Below, piece after piece: positions 29,052 through 38,333 of a stretch of DNA of 64,000 bases (the stretch's first letter is position 1; each line of letters opens with the position of its first letter). A program made the position numbers and the translations under genes. The notes beneath the pieces are model-generated. The model was not told where the DNA came from. It ran no database searches and was given only the letters and a program-made list of their open reading frames with translations. Source of the DNA: a candidate division KSB1 bacterium (lineage in GTDB: Bacteria > Zhuqueibacterota > Zhuqueibacteria > Thermofontimicrobiales > Thermofontimicrobiaceae); assembly GCA_034506395.1 (NCBI GenBank), contig JAPDPQ010000007.1:124001-188000 (forward strand), written 5' to 3'.

Positions 29052-30743
29052 ATGAATCACCCTAAAAAAAGTGTAGCGATCTTGCTCGTCATGATTTTTA
29101 TCTTTATCAATTGCGAACGCACCATGGAACTGCAACGAGCTGATGTTAGTTATGTTCAAGATCAATTAGCCAAATTTGCTCCGGTACGGATCAGTTATGA
29201 CCGATCAATCCTCTCAGAGCGCGATCATCAGGTGGTGCTAAAATTAGTTGCGGCCGCAAAACTGATCGACCAGATCTTTTTAAGGCAGGTTTATGCGCAT
29301 AATGAAGCGATCCAAAAGGCGCTATTAAAATCAAGACAGCCGCAAGATAGGGTCTTTCTAGACTATTTCAAGATTATGTACGGTCCGTTCGACCGTTTAG
29401 AGGAAAACAAACCATTTCTGGTCGCCACTCCCAAGCCGTTGGGAGCGAATTATTATCCAGAGGATTTAACCAAAGATGATTTCTTCGATTGGATAGCAAA
29501 ACATCCTGAGGACAAGGAGGCATTTGAGAGCAATTTTACGATCATCCGGCGTTCTGGAGATCGGCTGGTTGCGATACCGTATTCTGAAGCCTATAAGGAT
29601 TTATTAGTGCCAGCCGCCAAACTGTTGCGAGAGGCAGCGGATCTGGCTGACAATGCGTCGCTGAAGCGTTATCTCACCAGCCGTGCCGAAGCATTCCTCA
29701 GCAATGATTATTACCAAAGCGATATGGATTGGATGGATCTGGATAGCCCGATCGAGGTGGTTATTGGTCCTTATGAGGTCTATGAGGATGCCCTGCTCGG
29801 TTACAAGGCCGCGTTTGAGTCGTTTATCACCGTTGTCGATCCAGTTGAAAGCCAAAAATTGGCGACCATCGGTGGCTATCTGAATGCCATGGAACAGAAC
29901 CTCCCTTATCCGGATCAATATAAAAATTTCGAACGAGGTCAGTCATCCCCATTTAAAGTGGTTCAAGAAATCTACACAGCTGGCGACACGCGCGCTGGAA
30001 TTCAAACCATTGCGTTCAATCTGCCCAATGATGAGCGGGTCCGCGAGGCTAAAGGGAGCAAGAAAGTTCTGCTCAAAAATATCATGGCGGCCAAATTCGA
30101 GCAAATTTTGATCCCCATTGCTGAAAAAGTCATAGATGCCGAACAATTGCCCAATCTCTCTTTCGATGCCTATTTCAATCATGTATTGCTACATGAAGTC
30201 AGTCATGGCCTTGGGCCAGGGACACTCACTTTGCCCAGCGGAGAAAAAACTACAGTGAATAAAATGCTGGCCGAAACTTATTCCACGATTGAGGAAGCCA
30301 AGGCAGATGTGTGCGGCAATTACAATGTCCAATTTCTTATCGATAAAGGTGTATTTCCAAAAGCATTGGAGCAAACCCTGTACGTGACTTATCTCGCAGG
30401 CATGTTTCGCTCTGTCCGGTTCGGTATCGAATCTGCCCATGCTCGAGCAAATATGATCCAATTTAATTATCTGCTTGCCAATGGCGCTGTTGAATTCAAT
30501 GATCAGAACCAAAAATTTCGCGTTAACCATGACCAAGTCAGATCGGCGATCCGATCATTGGCTCATGAATTGTTGCTGATTCAAGCCAAAGGGGATTATC
30601 AAAGAGCGAAAAAATTGATCGAGCAATATGGCGCTATGAATCCATCCTTGCAGGCGGTCTTGGCAAATTTAGGGAGCATCCCTGTCGACATCAAGCCAAT
30701 TTACGAAATTGAAGCTATCGAGGGAAGCAGAATAAATATGTAA
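29052..30743 (+). CDS. Lipoprotein with M49-like (dipeptidyl-peptidase III-type) zinc site
   Basis: A 563-residue exported protein. The start at 29052 follows AAGGAGAGAGGG; it gives a short signal ending F-I-N-C, so Cys18 is a likely lipidation site. The core has H-E-V-S-H-G-L-G-P-G near residue 382 and E-E-A-K-A-D-V-C-G near 415, which together form an HExxH + E zinc site. This arrangement resembles the M49-related peptidases fused to or annotated as NUDIX-like proteins, in which the HExxxH of true DPP III is shortened. The rest is helical with few obvious motifs. It probably hydrolyses peptides at the cell surface or periplasm; substrate unknown. It stands alone, closed by a terminator shared with the next, opposite gene. 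Confidence 0.75.
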   Translation: MNHPKKSVAILLVMIFIFINCERTMELQRADVSYVQDQLAKFAPVRISYDRSILSERDHQVVLKLVAAAKLIDQIFLRQVYAHNEAIQKALLKSRQPQDRVFLDYFKIMYGPFDRLEENKPFLVATPKPLGANYYPEDLTKDDFFDWIAKHPEDKEAFESNFTIIRRSGDRLVAIPYSEAYKDLLVPAAKLLREAADLADNASLKRYLTSRAEAFLSNDYYQSDMDWMDLDSPIEVVIGPYEVYEDALLGYKAAFESFITVVDPVESQKLATIGGYLNAMEQNLPYPDQYKNFERGQSSPFKVVQEIYTAGDTRAGIQTIAFNLPNDERVREAKGSKKVLLKNIMAAKFEQILIPIAEKVIDAEQLPNLSFDAYFNHVLLHEVSHGLGPGTLTLPSGEKTTVNKMLAETYSTIEEAKADVCGNYNVQFLIDKGVFPKALEQTLYVTYLAGMFRSVRFGIESAHARANMIQFNYLLANGAVEFNDQNQKFRVNHDQVRSAIRSLAHELLLIQAKGDYQRAKKLIEQYGAMNPSLQAVLANLGSIPVDIKPIYEIEAIEGSRINM

Positions 30744-30765
30744 TGACTTAAGGTCTGGACAATAG

Positions 30766-30817
30766 AAAAAAGGCTGGTGACGCTATCCATTCAGCGGGGC
30801 GATATCAGCCTTTTTTT
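30766..30817. terminator. Bidirectional rho-independent terminator
   Basis: AAAAAAGGCTG (30766-30776) pairs with CAGCCTTTTTT (30806-30816), giving U-runs on both strands. It lies between the convergent M49-like gene and the subtilase gene. Confidence 0.85.
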
Positions 30818-30955
30818 ATCCGTGGGTTCCGCTTTTTTGGTCAATGATCATTTCAGCAGTTCATCCCTTTGCGCGATTGATGAATTCAATACTTGTCAAA
30901 ACCATTTGATTATGGAATTTGGATTGATCCTCCCACTAGAAAAAAATGCATGTTA

Positions 30956-33900
30956 TTATCGAATCAAAAGCATCTTTTTCACATCGATAAATTGTCCAGC
31001 GCGCATCCGATAAAAATAAATGCCAGAGGCCAGATCGTTGGCATGAAAGTTTATCTGATAGGATCCTGCCTCTTTATGCTCGTTCACTAATGACATCACT
31101 TCCCGTCCGAGCAGATCGTAAATGATGATCGTTACCCATGATTTTTCAGGCAAGGCATACTCGATGGTGGTGGATGAATTGAATGGATTGGGATAATTTT
31201 GCGCCAGTGAGTATTCTTTTGGGATAGAATTTTGCCCCGGTTCGTCGATGGGAAGCGAGCTCTCCAGCCCAGCACCGATCATCAGGTCGCGCTTATCCCA
31301 TGGATCGCCGTAATCGACGAAGTTGGTCCACCGATAGTTGGCTAAATTGTAATACCAGCTTCTGCCAGCGTGCGGAAATTCTTCGTCATATCCGATACTT
31401 GGCTCTTCGGCGGCGGTCCATTCTAGGCTGATGTAAAAATCCCCGGAAGTGATTTTCAAGTTGCGATTGGAAAGATCGATCTGATTCCAGCTATTGGGTT
31501 GCGGGGTGATGGAAATTGGCGCCGATAGGAGCGCTGTGCCTGGTGTGCCACTGACGCCATTATCGTCATAGATATTGAGTTTGAGCGATCGATTGGAATT
31601 GCGACAATAAAACGAAGCAAATTTTAGCACGGCGGGAAAGATAGTTGGCGTAAAGCGCACAGCCAACCGCTCGCCGATTATCGAGACACTGGCACCGCCC
31701 TCTGGCGTGCCATCATCATAATATAGCGCGGCAATGCGACGGGCCCGCAGCGCATCATATTTCTCTTTCGCACGCGCCGCAGACTGTCGCACCTCAGATA
31801 AATTGTTGCCAGCTACCAGCGCGATAGTGAACGCCGCTCGCTGATTCACTGACAGGTTCTTCTTCGGCGCTGCAAGCAAAGTCGATATATCGGCCTTGCC
31901 GATGCTGCCCATAATCCCAGGCGCATTCATAAGCTGAAACATGATATCATCGGGCAGATCGCTTTGCGGGTAAACAGATTTGCTATTGTCGATGATCTTG
32001 AACGAATGTGGGGATTCGCCCAATAACACGGTGCCAAGGCACGGATTGCCCGAGCTGCCGTTATCCCACACATAGGCCAAATTCAAATCGCTATCGAACT
32101 TCGCTTCATTGGTTTGATAATTTGGTTGACAGTCCCAATCCATATAAAAGCCTATTAGCAGATTGTTCAATGGAATTGGGCCAAGATTGTATATTTCGTA
32201 ATCGAGGAGGATAAACTTATCGTATGGGCTGGTCTTCCAGGCATAGCTATGCTGATTGACCACAACGTGAGTTAATCCGTTCGGGGCAAGCAGGTATTTT
32301 TCAAATTGGGCATAGCCATATTGATCCGAATTCAAGGCCGGGGCAGTCATGCGGAACTGGCCGGTGGCAGTGGTGCGCCAGGTATCATCATCGCTGATTT
32401 CTAGATCACCATAGCTATCCGCCACATCCTTTGCCCAGACCCCGACTACCAGTGAGCCACCATAGCCATGGTCGTATTGGCTGGCGGCAGGGAATCGGAA
32501 GCCAGGATCAGCGCCGGACTCTTTTCCGACTGCGCCCCAATCGGATAGGCCACAATTGACCGAACCGATGTCATGCTGCGCGGTTGTTCCAGCTACGCTC
32601 CCTTCCACCATATCGATAGCTGCTTTAATATCCAGCTTTCCCCATCCCCAAGAAGCATTCCAGACCGATCCAGTATAGCTATCGGTCCAGGCGCTGTTGA
32701 TCAATATTTCTTTAATTTGCTCTGGGGTCAGGGTGGGATTTTTTTGTAGTAGCAGCGCGATACTCCCAGCGACATGGGGTGCGGCCATACTGGTGCCCTG
32801 CATGATGACATGTAAGCCATCTTCCACAATTTTATTGGATTCTGGATTGCTGTCTTGCGATCGTGCTGAAGCAATGCCATGGCCTGGTGCAGCTAATTCA
32901 GGTTTGCGACGACCATCGCGCGTGGGGCCAGGACTGCTGAAATCCGAAATATCCCAGAGATTGGGATTGGATGTATATCGGATAATGTCCCCATTCTCAG
33001 CGGTCCAGCTTTTCTTGGTGCAATAGGAAGCCACGGTAATGGCGCGACGTGCTGTTCCTGGGATTCCAACCAACATGGTGTAATCGACCTGAGAAGTAAA
33101 TTCCACTTTCCACGGCTGAGTCCAGGCATCGAATCGGCCGTTGGCAATTTGAACCCCAGTGAGGGTAAAGCTCCAGTTCCCAGGCGCTACTGGTTTTCCT
33201 GCATCGTCGTTGACTGCAATGATAAAATTATAATCCTGATTATACATATTTTTCGAGGCTGCTACTAACTCGATCCGGCCGCTATTCGTGTCCCAGCGCA
33301 CACCACTATCTGTGCTGCCAGAGGTTCGTGCTGGGGTGGTATAACCATCGGGGGTGGTAATCGTCAAAGACATCCGATCGCTCCCCTCATGCCAGAGATT
33401 GATCCAGAAATCGGTCACGTTGCTTTTGACGGTGAAATCAACCGTGACGGATTTGCCGCGCTCAACTATGCCACTGGCGTGGAGCGGCTTACCGCCATCA
33501 TTAGCTGCAGCCACGACTACTGCCTTGCCGGGTCCAACCGCCCCATCGATCGCCTGCTCATGCAATTCAGTCCCATCATGAGCCCCCCAATGGCCGCTCA
33601 GACTAAAATTGATGACCACAGGCCGGCCCAGTTGCTCAGCCTTGTTCATGATGTACGCCGTACCATTCACCTGATCGGTAGTCGAAAAACCATCCGCTCC
33701 GCCTTTCACGATGATCAGATCAGCCTGCGGCGCGATTCCAATGTAGCGCCCAGCATCGTAGCCATGGCCTGTCGCCGAGCCATCTCCAGCAGCGATCCCA
33801 GCGACATGCGTGCCATGTCCGCTAACATCTTTTTGTCGCACCAATCCAGTGGGACTCCCGTCGATCTCATCATTGATCTGCGCCTGGGTATATTCAGTGC

Positions 33901-34486
33901 CATAATTGAACCCAGCAGGATGCGGGCCGGCGTCATCCGTGACATCCCACAAGTATAAGATGCGCGATTTGCCTGAGTTGTCAATGAAATCCTCATGTCG
34001 CCAGTCGATCCCTGAATCGAATATGGCGACCAATACTCCATCTCCGCGATACGAGGGATTGCCATTGTACAATTTGTCCGCCTCAGTGGAAACGCGGCTC
34101 ACATCCAGGCAAGGGGACAGAAATCGGGATGGCTCAATCCACTCAATGGCAGGATGGTTCGCCAAATTGATCAATCCGTCGCAGCTGGCGACGGCCGTTG
34201 CAATTGAACCAATTGTCGCCTGAATAATGACCCCTGGTACATGCTGGGGCGCAGCGGCACCATTAAATCGAAACAGGACATGGTATTTGATAATTTCCCC
34301 GTTGGCTTCCACCTTGTACAGATTGCGATATTTTTGCAATTGCGAAGGCTCTTTATTCAGTATTAATCGCAGGTCTGGCGAACATTTTTTAATCGCCTCA
34401 TTTGAAAAATCTTGAGCGAGAATCATGCTGCCAGAAAATAAAATGATCAGAATCGCGCCAATCATTCGTTTAAGTTTGGCAGTCAT
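30956..34486 (-). CDS. T9SS-secreted subtilisin-like serine protease (S8)
   Basis: An 1176-residue exported peptidase. A signal peptide occupies residues 1-25. The catalytic triad is visible as Asp in A-I-F-D-S-G-I-D near residue 152, His in G-H-G-T-H-V-A-G near 222, and Ser in G-T-S-M-A-A-P-H-V-A-G near 562; the unusually long His-Ser spacing houses an inserted beta-domain (about 345-475). Beyond the peptidase lie beta-sandwich regions and, at the C-terminus (about 1095-1176), a type A T9SS sorting domain beginning Y-P-N-P-F-N and ending in V-K-K-M-L-L-I-R. It is probably displayed on or released from the cell surface through SprA, acting on external protein. It is a single minus-strand gene. 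Confidence 0.92.
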   Translation of the reverse strand: MTAKLKRMIGAILIILFSGSMILAQDFSNEAIKKCSPDLRLILNKEPSQLQKYRNLYKVEANGEIIKYHVLFRFNGAAAPQHVPGVIIQATIGSIATAVASCDGLINLANHPAIEWIEPSRFLSPCLDVSRVSTEADKLYNGNPSYRGDGVLVAIFDSGIDWRHEDFIDNSGKSRILYLWDVTDDAGPHPAGFNYGTEYTQAQINDEIDGSPTGLVRQKDVSGHGTHVAGIAAGDGSATGHGYDAGRYIGIAPQADLIIVKGGADGFSTTDQVNGTAYIMNKAEQLGRPVVINFSLSGHWGAHDGTELHEQAIDGAVGPGKAVVVAAANDGGKPLHASGIVERGKSVTVDFTVKSNVTDFWINLWHEGSDRMSLTITTPDGYTTPARTSGSTDSGVRWDTNSGRIELVAASKNMYNQDYNFIIAVNDDAGKPVAPGNWSFTLTGVQIANGRFDAWTQPWKVEFTSQVDYTMLVGIPGTARRAITVASYCTKKSWTAENGDIIRYTSNPNLWDISDFSSPGPTRDGRRKPELAAPGHGIASARSQDSNPESNKIVEDGLHVIMQGTSMAAPHVAGSIALLLQKNPTLTPEQIKEILINSAWTDSYTGSVWNASWGWGKLDIKAAIDMVEGSVAGTTAQHDIGSVNCGLSDWGAVGKESGADPGFRFPAASQYDHGYGGSLVVGVWAKDVADSYGDLEISDDDTWRTTATGQFRMTAPALNSDQYGYAQFEKYLLAPNGLTHVVVNQHSYAWKTSPYDKFILLDYEIYNLGPIPLNNLLIGFYMDWDCQPNYQTNEAKFDSDLNLAYVWDNGSSGNPCLGTVLLGESPHSFKIIDNSKSVYPQSDLPDDIMFQLMNAPGIMGSIGKADISTLLAAPKKNLSVNQRAAFTIALVAGNNLSEVRQSAARAKEKYDALRARRIAALYYDDGTPEGGASVSIIGERLAVRFTPTIFPAVLKFASFYCRNSNRSLKLNIYDDNGVSGTPGTALLSAPISITPQPNSWNQIDLSNRNLKITSGDFYISLEWTAAEEPSIGYDEEFPHAGRSWYYNLANYRWTNFVDYGDPWDKRDLMIGAGLESSLPIDEPGQNSIPKEYSLAQNYPNPFNSSTTIEYALPEKSWVTIIIYDLLGREVMSLVNEHKEAGSYQINFHANDLASGIYFYRMRAGQFIDVKKMLLIR

Positions 34487-34911
34487 AGCAGGTCCCTTTC
34501 ATCAAATTATGGAGGATAGAATTCAGCTATAAACGGGTTTTTGCCCCATTTGCTGCTGGTTTGACTCTTTCTGATTTCACTATTAGCAGTAATTTCGAGC
34601 GATTATGAATTACATACGGCAGCTTCAAAGGTTCGCTCGGCCTGCGTGAATAGTTTGAGGCATACGCTAATAAATCTTCGATGAAAAATCAAGATAATTT
34701 TTTGAAATGGAAAAACAATCGGCAAATATTTTTGATCTGTGTCGAATATAGGCTTCTCGGAAATTTGGATCAATGCTGTTGAAAGTCAGAGTGGATCGTC
34801 GGCAATTGAGGACAGAGACGCGACTTAAATCTTTCCATTCTTTTTACCGATCAAGCAGGCATTGGTGTTTGATGGATTAGCCCCAGGTAGCGATAAAATT
34901 CTAAGGGCAAT
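34487..34911. other. Intergenic region
   Basis: Leader of the subtilase gene and tail of the CYTH gene. I see no ORF, promoter of good quality or structured element. Confidence 0.4.
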
Positions 34912-35439
34912 TCATGCTGATTGTCGTGATTCCCGCAACAAATCGCTATAAGAGCGTGCGATGAGCGCATCGGGATGGATGCCAAGCAGCTCGCGGTAAA
35001 AATTGCATTGTTGCCTTAAACGCTCTACACCAATTTCTCCAGTCAGATCGATCGCTTCAATCTCGATAAATGAGCCTAAGCCCTTCACCATATCGATGTG
35101 AAACTTCACGTTGTCAATAAAATAGATCTCCCGCTGTTTATCGACCACCACCAAGATACCCAACGCTTTGGCTAAAATTTGCTTCAAGGATGAATCAGGT
35201 TGGGGTTGGTATAAGGTGACGGCTGACTGTTTCGGTCCAGAGCGATCCTCCCGTTCGTAATGGATTAAATAATTTTCAATATCTCCCTCGCGCAACTTGA
35301 GCCTACCCATTGCACACTGAAAATAAGTATCGATCTGATGATCATTGCCGTGAAACTTGGCATGATGCGATTTTAAAATAGCCCGAATGCGGTCTGGATC
35401 ATCGCACCGGGCCTTGATCTCAACATTAATGAAATTCAT
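34912..35439 (-). CDS. CYTH-domain protein (CyaB/ThTPase-like)
   Basis: A 175-residue cytosolic triphosphate-tunnel protein. The N-terminus N-V-E-I-K-A-R is the E-x-K part of the CYTH metal/phosphate motif, followed by Y-F-Q, R-L-K-L-R-E-G and later R-E-I-Y-F-I-D, H-I-D and F-I-E-I-E-A strands in the order of the family. Members act as class IV adenylate cyclases, thiamine triphosphatases or inorganic triphosphatases; sequence alone does not decide. It stands alone between longer gaps. Confidence 0.85.
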   Translation of the reverse strand: MNFINVEIKARCDDPDRIRAILKSHHAKFHGNDHQIDTYFQCAMGRLKLREGDIENYLIHYEREDRSGPKQSAVTLYQPQPDSSLKQILAKALGILVVVDKQREIYFIDNVKFHIDMVKGLGSFIEIEAIDLTGEIGVERLRQQCNFYRELLGIHPDALIARSYSDLLRESRQSA

Positions 35440-35602
35440 GAACAGTTTGCCAGTTAAATTGTCAAATTAATCAAAGTTCGCAGTTCGTCGCATCCAAAAG
35501 GAACAAAGATCTTGTAACATAGTGCAGTCAAGTGAGATTCTGAAGGTATTGACATCGCTAATGCGTTTTCAGTTCTATCAACACCATTGTACCAGTTTGA
35601 GG

Positions 35603-36331
35603 CTATTTCATGGAACGAATCCTCACCTCGATATCTTTTTCGGTTTTTAGCAATTCGATGAGCTGATTAGGATCTGTCGATCCGTAATGATATGGGTAGA
35701 GGATTTTCGGTCGAAACGCCTTTGCGGCATCGGCCACCATTTCCGGTGTCATGGTATACGGCAAATTCATGGGCAAAAATGCGATGTCAATTTTTTTCAG
35801 GGCTTTCATCTCTGGTGTGTTCTCGGTATCCCCTGCCACGTACACTCGTTTGTCCCCAAAAGTGATGACGTAACCATTGCCCTCACCTTTGGGATGGAAC
35901 GGCTGGCCCGAATCTCTTTTATGAACGATGTTGTAAGCCGGTACCGCTTCAATTGTAATTGCACCGAAGGAACGAATTTGGCCGTTCTTCATTACGATTC
36001 CTGCGTTGATCTTTTCATAACATCTCTCCGTCACAATCAGCGTCGTGTGGTCGGTTTTGATCGCCTCAATGGCTTTGGGATCGAGATGATCACCATGTTC
36101 GTGGGTTACCAAAATCAGATCCGCTTTCGGAAATCGATTATAATCGGCCTCGCGGCTCACGGGATCCACATGAACGATCCTGTCACCGAATTTGAACATT
36201 AGCGTGCCGTGGCCAATAAAGGTGATTTCTAATTTGCCAGCCGATGTTTGGATTGTATCCGTCACAAACGCTTTTTGTGCCAAAGCTGGCAGTGATACCA
36301 CCATCAGCAAAGAGATCATCAGTGCTTTCAT
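35603..36331 (-). CDS. Exported metallo-beta-lactamase-fold hydrolase
   Basis: A 242-residue protein with a signal peptide (M-K-A-L-M-I-S-L-L ending A-L-A-Q) and the metal motif T-H-E-H-G-D-H near residue 75, plus V-A-G-D-T-E near 160 and a final Y-P-Y-H-Y-G-S. This pattern is that of the YtnP/UPF0173-like branch (L-ascorbate-6-phosphate lactonase-like), which rarely has signal peptides. The start at 36331 is fixed by AGGAGG six bases upstream. It may share a transcript with the GMC oxidoreductase gene whose stop is 33 bp upstream. The substrate is unknown. Confidence 0.85.
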   Translation of the reverse strand: MKALMISLLMVVSLPALAQKAFVTDTIQTSAGKLEITFIGHGTLMFKFGDRIVHVDPVSREADYNRFPKADLILVTHEHGDHLDPKAIEAIKTDHTTLIVTERCYEKINAGIVMKNGQIRSFGAITIEAVPAYNIVHKRDSGQPFHPKGEGNGYVITFGDKRVYVAGDTENTPEMKALKKIDIAFLPMNLPYTMTPEMVADAAKAFRPKILYPYHYGSTDPNQLIELLKTEKDIEVRIRSMK

Positions 36332-36363
36332 GGTTCGCCTCCTAAAGATCATGCTATTGAATT

Positions 36364-37950
36364 TTATCCCTTCATCTTGCTTGCGTTTTTATTTGGAATA
36401 TAGCTCATGGCGCGCTCAGCCATAGCTGTAATAGTCAACGATGGATTTACTCCCAAATTGGCTGGGATTGCTGAAGCATCGGTGACATACATGTTTTCGT
36501 AGCCAAATACCCGATGATAAATGTCGATGACACCATGCTCTTTATCCTTTCCAATGATGCACCCCCCAAGAATGTGGGCAGTCATGGGCATATTGAACAG
36601 CACTTCAGTGATCGCGTTTTGTGGGATGGCATTCATCCGCTTTGCCATGGCACGTAACGCTTGGTTCGCTTCTGGAATGTATGTGGGAATTTTTTTGCCT
36701 TCATTCCTCGATACTAATCCGGTGCGAAATAGCGCCCACCAGCGCCTTTTCCGCAAAACAGTGAGATGGTTATCCAGCGTTTGCATCACCAGCAGAATGA
36801 CGCTATTGCGCCCCCAATTGATGGGGATCCGAGTGCGCAAAAATTGCAGCGGATGCCGGATCGAATTCCATAAAAATTTCAATGGACGAGGAATTTTGCC
36901 ACCACCATCGGTCATCATGCCAGCGAATATCGCCATGATATCTGAACCTTTGGGATAGCGCACCAGTTCGATATGGGTATTATCATTCACGAACAAGCTT
37001 GAAGTAATCGATACGCCTAATGAGTGCTGTTGATTCCTTTTGGAAGTGACGCCGGCGAGCACCTCGCTATTGGTGCGCACGAAGTGTCCGAGTTTGTCAG
37101 AAAGCTTCGGCAGAGATCCGACTTGTTTACAGCGCCAGAGCAATTCTAAAGTCCCCATCACACCAGCCGCGAACACCACGCCTTTAGCGCGTAAGACGAG
37201 TTTTCGTTTAATGACGAAATCGGTCACTTTTTGCGCGGTGATGATATATTCACCGCTAGAATTTGGTTTAACATCGATGACTTTGTGTTCGGGGAGGATT
37301 CTGACCCCTAATCCCTCGGCCAAGTAGAGATAATTTCGGTCCAGGGAGTTTTTTCCACCATCGCGGCAGCCCACCATGCAGTGCCCTGTCATCGTACATC
37401 CAGTACGGGCTGGTCCTTTACCACCGAAATAAGGATCTGGTACCGTCACCCCCGGCTCGCCGAAGAATACACCAACCTCCGAAGGCTTGAAATAGGCCTC
37501 ACGACCGATCTCGCGAGCGTAATCCAGGAGCATGTAATCTGTCGGCCAGAACTTTGGATTTGTCACAACGCCCAACATTTTCTTTGCGGTCTCATAGAAC
37601 GGCATCAGCTCCGCCTTCCAATCTGGCACTAGCCCCCGCCATTGGGGATCGTTGAAAAAGCTGTCTGGAGGTACGAAGAGCGTGTTAGCGTAGACCAAGC
37701 TGCCGCCCCCAACGCCAGCTCCTCCAAGGATGACCACATGGTTCAAAAATTGAATGCGTTGAATTCCATAACAAAAAAATGCTGGCGCCCAGAGAAACTT
37801 CCAAAATGACCAATTGGTCTTAGGAAAATCCTTTGCCTGCCATCGCTTCCCACTTTCGATCACGCATACCGTATAACCTTTTTCAGCCAGCCGCAACGCC
37901 GCCACACTACCGCCGAAACCAGAACCGATTACAATAAAATCGTAAATCAT
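36364..37950 (-). CDS. GMC-family FAD-dependent oxidoreductase (cholesterol oxidase-like)
   Basis: A 528-residue flavoprotein with the FAD dinucleotide motif G-S-G-F-G-G-S at residues 9-15 right after the start and a matching C-terminal V-N-P-S-L-T-I-T-A-M-A-E-R segment. The layout, with a C-rich G-C-T-M-T-G-H-C-M-V-G-C block near residue 180, is that of the cholesterol oxidase branch of GMC enzymes, which oxidise alcohols of hydrophobic substrates. The start at 37950 is supported by CGGAGGAA. The protein lacks a signal peptide. Its own consensus promoter lies about 160 bp upstream, back to back with that of the URO-D family gene. The true substrate is not predictable. Confidence 0.88.
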   Translation of the reverse strand: MIYDFIVIGSGFGGSVAALRLAEKGYTVCVIESGKRWQAKDFPKTNWSFWKFLWAPAFFCYGIQRIQFLNHVVILGGAGVGGGSLVYANTLFVPPDSFFNDPQWRGLVPDWKAELMPFYETAKKMLGVVTNPKFWPTDYMLLDYAREIGREAYFKPSEVGVFFGEPGVTVPDPYFGGKGPARTGCTMTGHCMVGCRDGGKNSLDRNYLYLAEGLGVRILPEHKVIDVKPNSSGEYIITAQKVTDFVIKRKLVLRAKGVVFAAGVMGTLELLWRCKQVGSLPKLSDKLGHFVRTNSEVLAGVTSKRNQQHSLGVSITSSLFVNDNTHIELVRYPKGSDIMAIFAGMMTDGGGKIPRPLKFLWNSIRHPLQFLRTRIPINWGRNSVILLVMQTLDNHLTVLRKRRWWALFRTGLVSRNEGKKIPTYIPEANQALRAMAKRMNAIPQNAITEVLFNMPMTAHILGGCIIGKDKEHGVIDIYHRVFGYENMYVTDASAIPANLGVNPSLTITAMAERAMSYIPNKNASKMKG

Positions 37951-38111
37951 TCCATTCCTCCGAGTTTCCATTTGGGGCATTTTTGATGCTTATTATGGAT
38001 TCAGCAGCCGCGCTTTATTGGAGCTTTTGCGGTAACAACCGCTATTTTTGCCTGCAGCTTATGTGATTTCCAATATAACCCTGTTTGATCGACCTCTGAA
38101 CTTTGGCATTG

Positions 38112-38140
38112 AATATAACAAATCTTTCTGGTTTTGTCAA
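38112..38140 (-). promoter_or_regulatory. Consensus promoter of the GMC oxidoreductase gene (TTGACA-17-TATATT)
   Basis: Minus strand: TTGACA (38140-38135), 17-bp spacer, TATATT (38117-38112), leading to the gene starting at 37950. Confidence 0.8.
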
Positions 38141-38224
38141 CGAAATATTCTTTGGTCGCGCTATCATCATCACCATTCAAAACCTTTGTCGGATACAGCC
38201 TCGTGAACTTTATTGGTCTTGTGC

Positions 38225-38253
38225 TTGACAATGGAAGATTTTTTTTGTATATT
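38225..38253 (+). promoter_or_regulatory. Consensus promoter of the URO-D family gene (TTGACA-17-TATATT)
   Basis: TTGACA at 38225-38230 and TATATT at 38248-38253, 17 bp apart, about 75 bp upstream of the ATG at 38334. It is divergent from the GMC promoter 85 bp away. Confidence 0.85.
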
Positions 38254-38333
38254 CATCGCCACGGTTTGACTGAGCAAAGATATCAAATCGCATTACGATA
38301 ACCACGATTTACTTAAGTGACAAGGAAAACCCT

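Noticed and set aside
33389-33958. 189-codon plus-strand ORF inside the subtilase gene
   Set aside because: Antisense to the catalytic region of a recognisable peptidase, with low-complexity content; a shadow frame.
35550-35580. TTGACA at 35550 as a plus-strand promoter
   Set aside because: No good -10 element follows at 16-18 bp and there is no plus-strand gene downstream.
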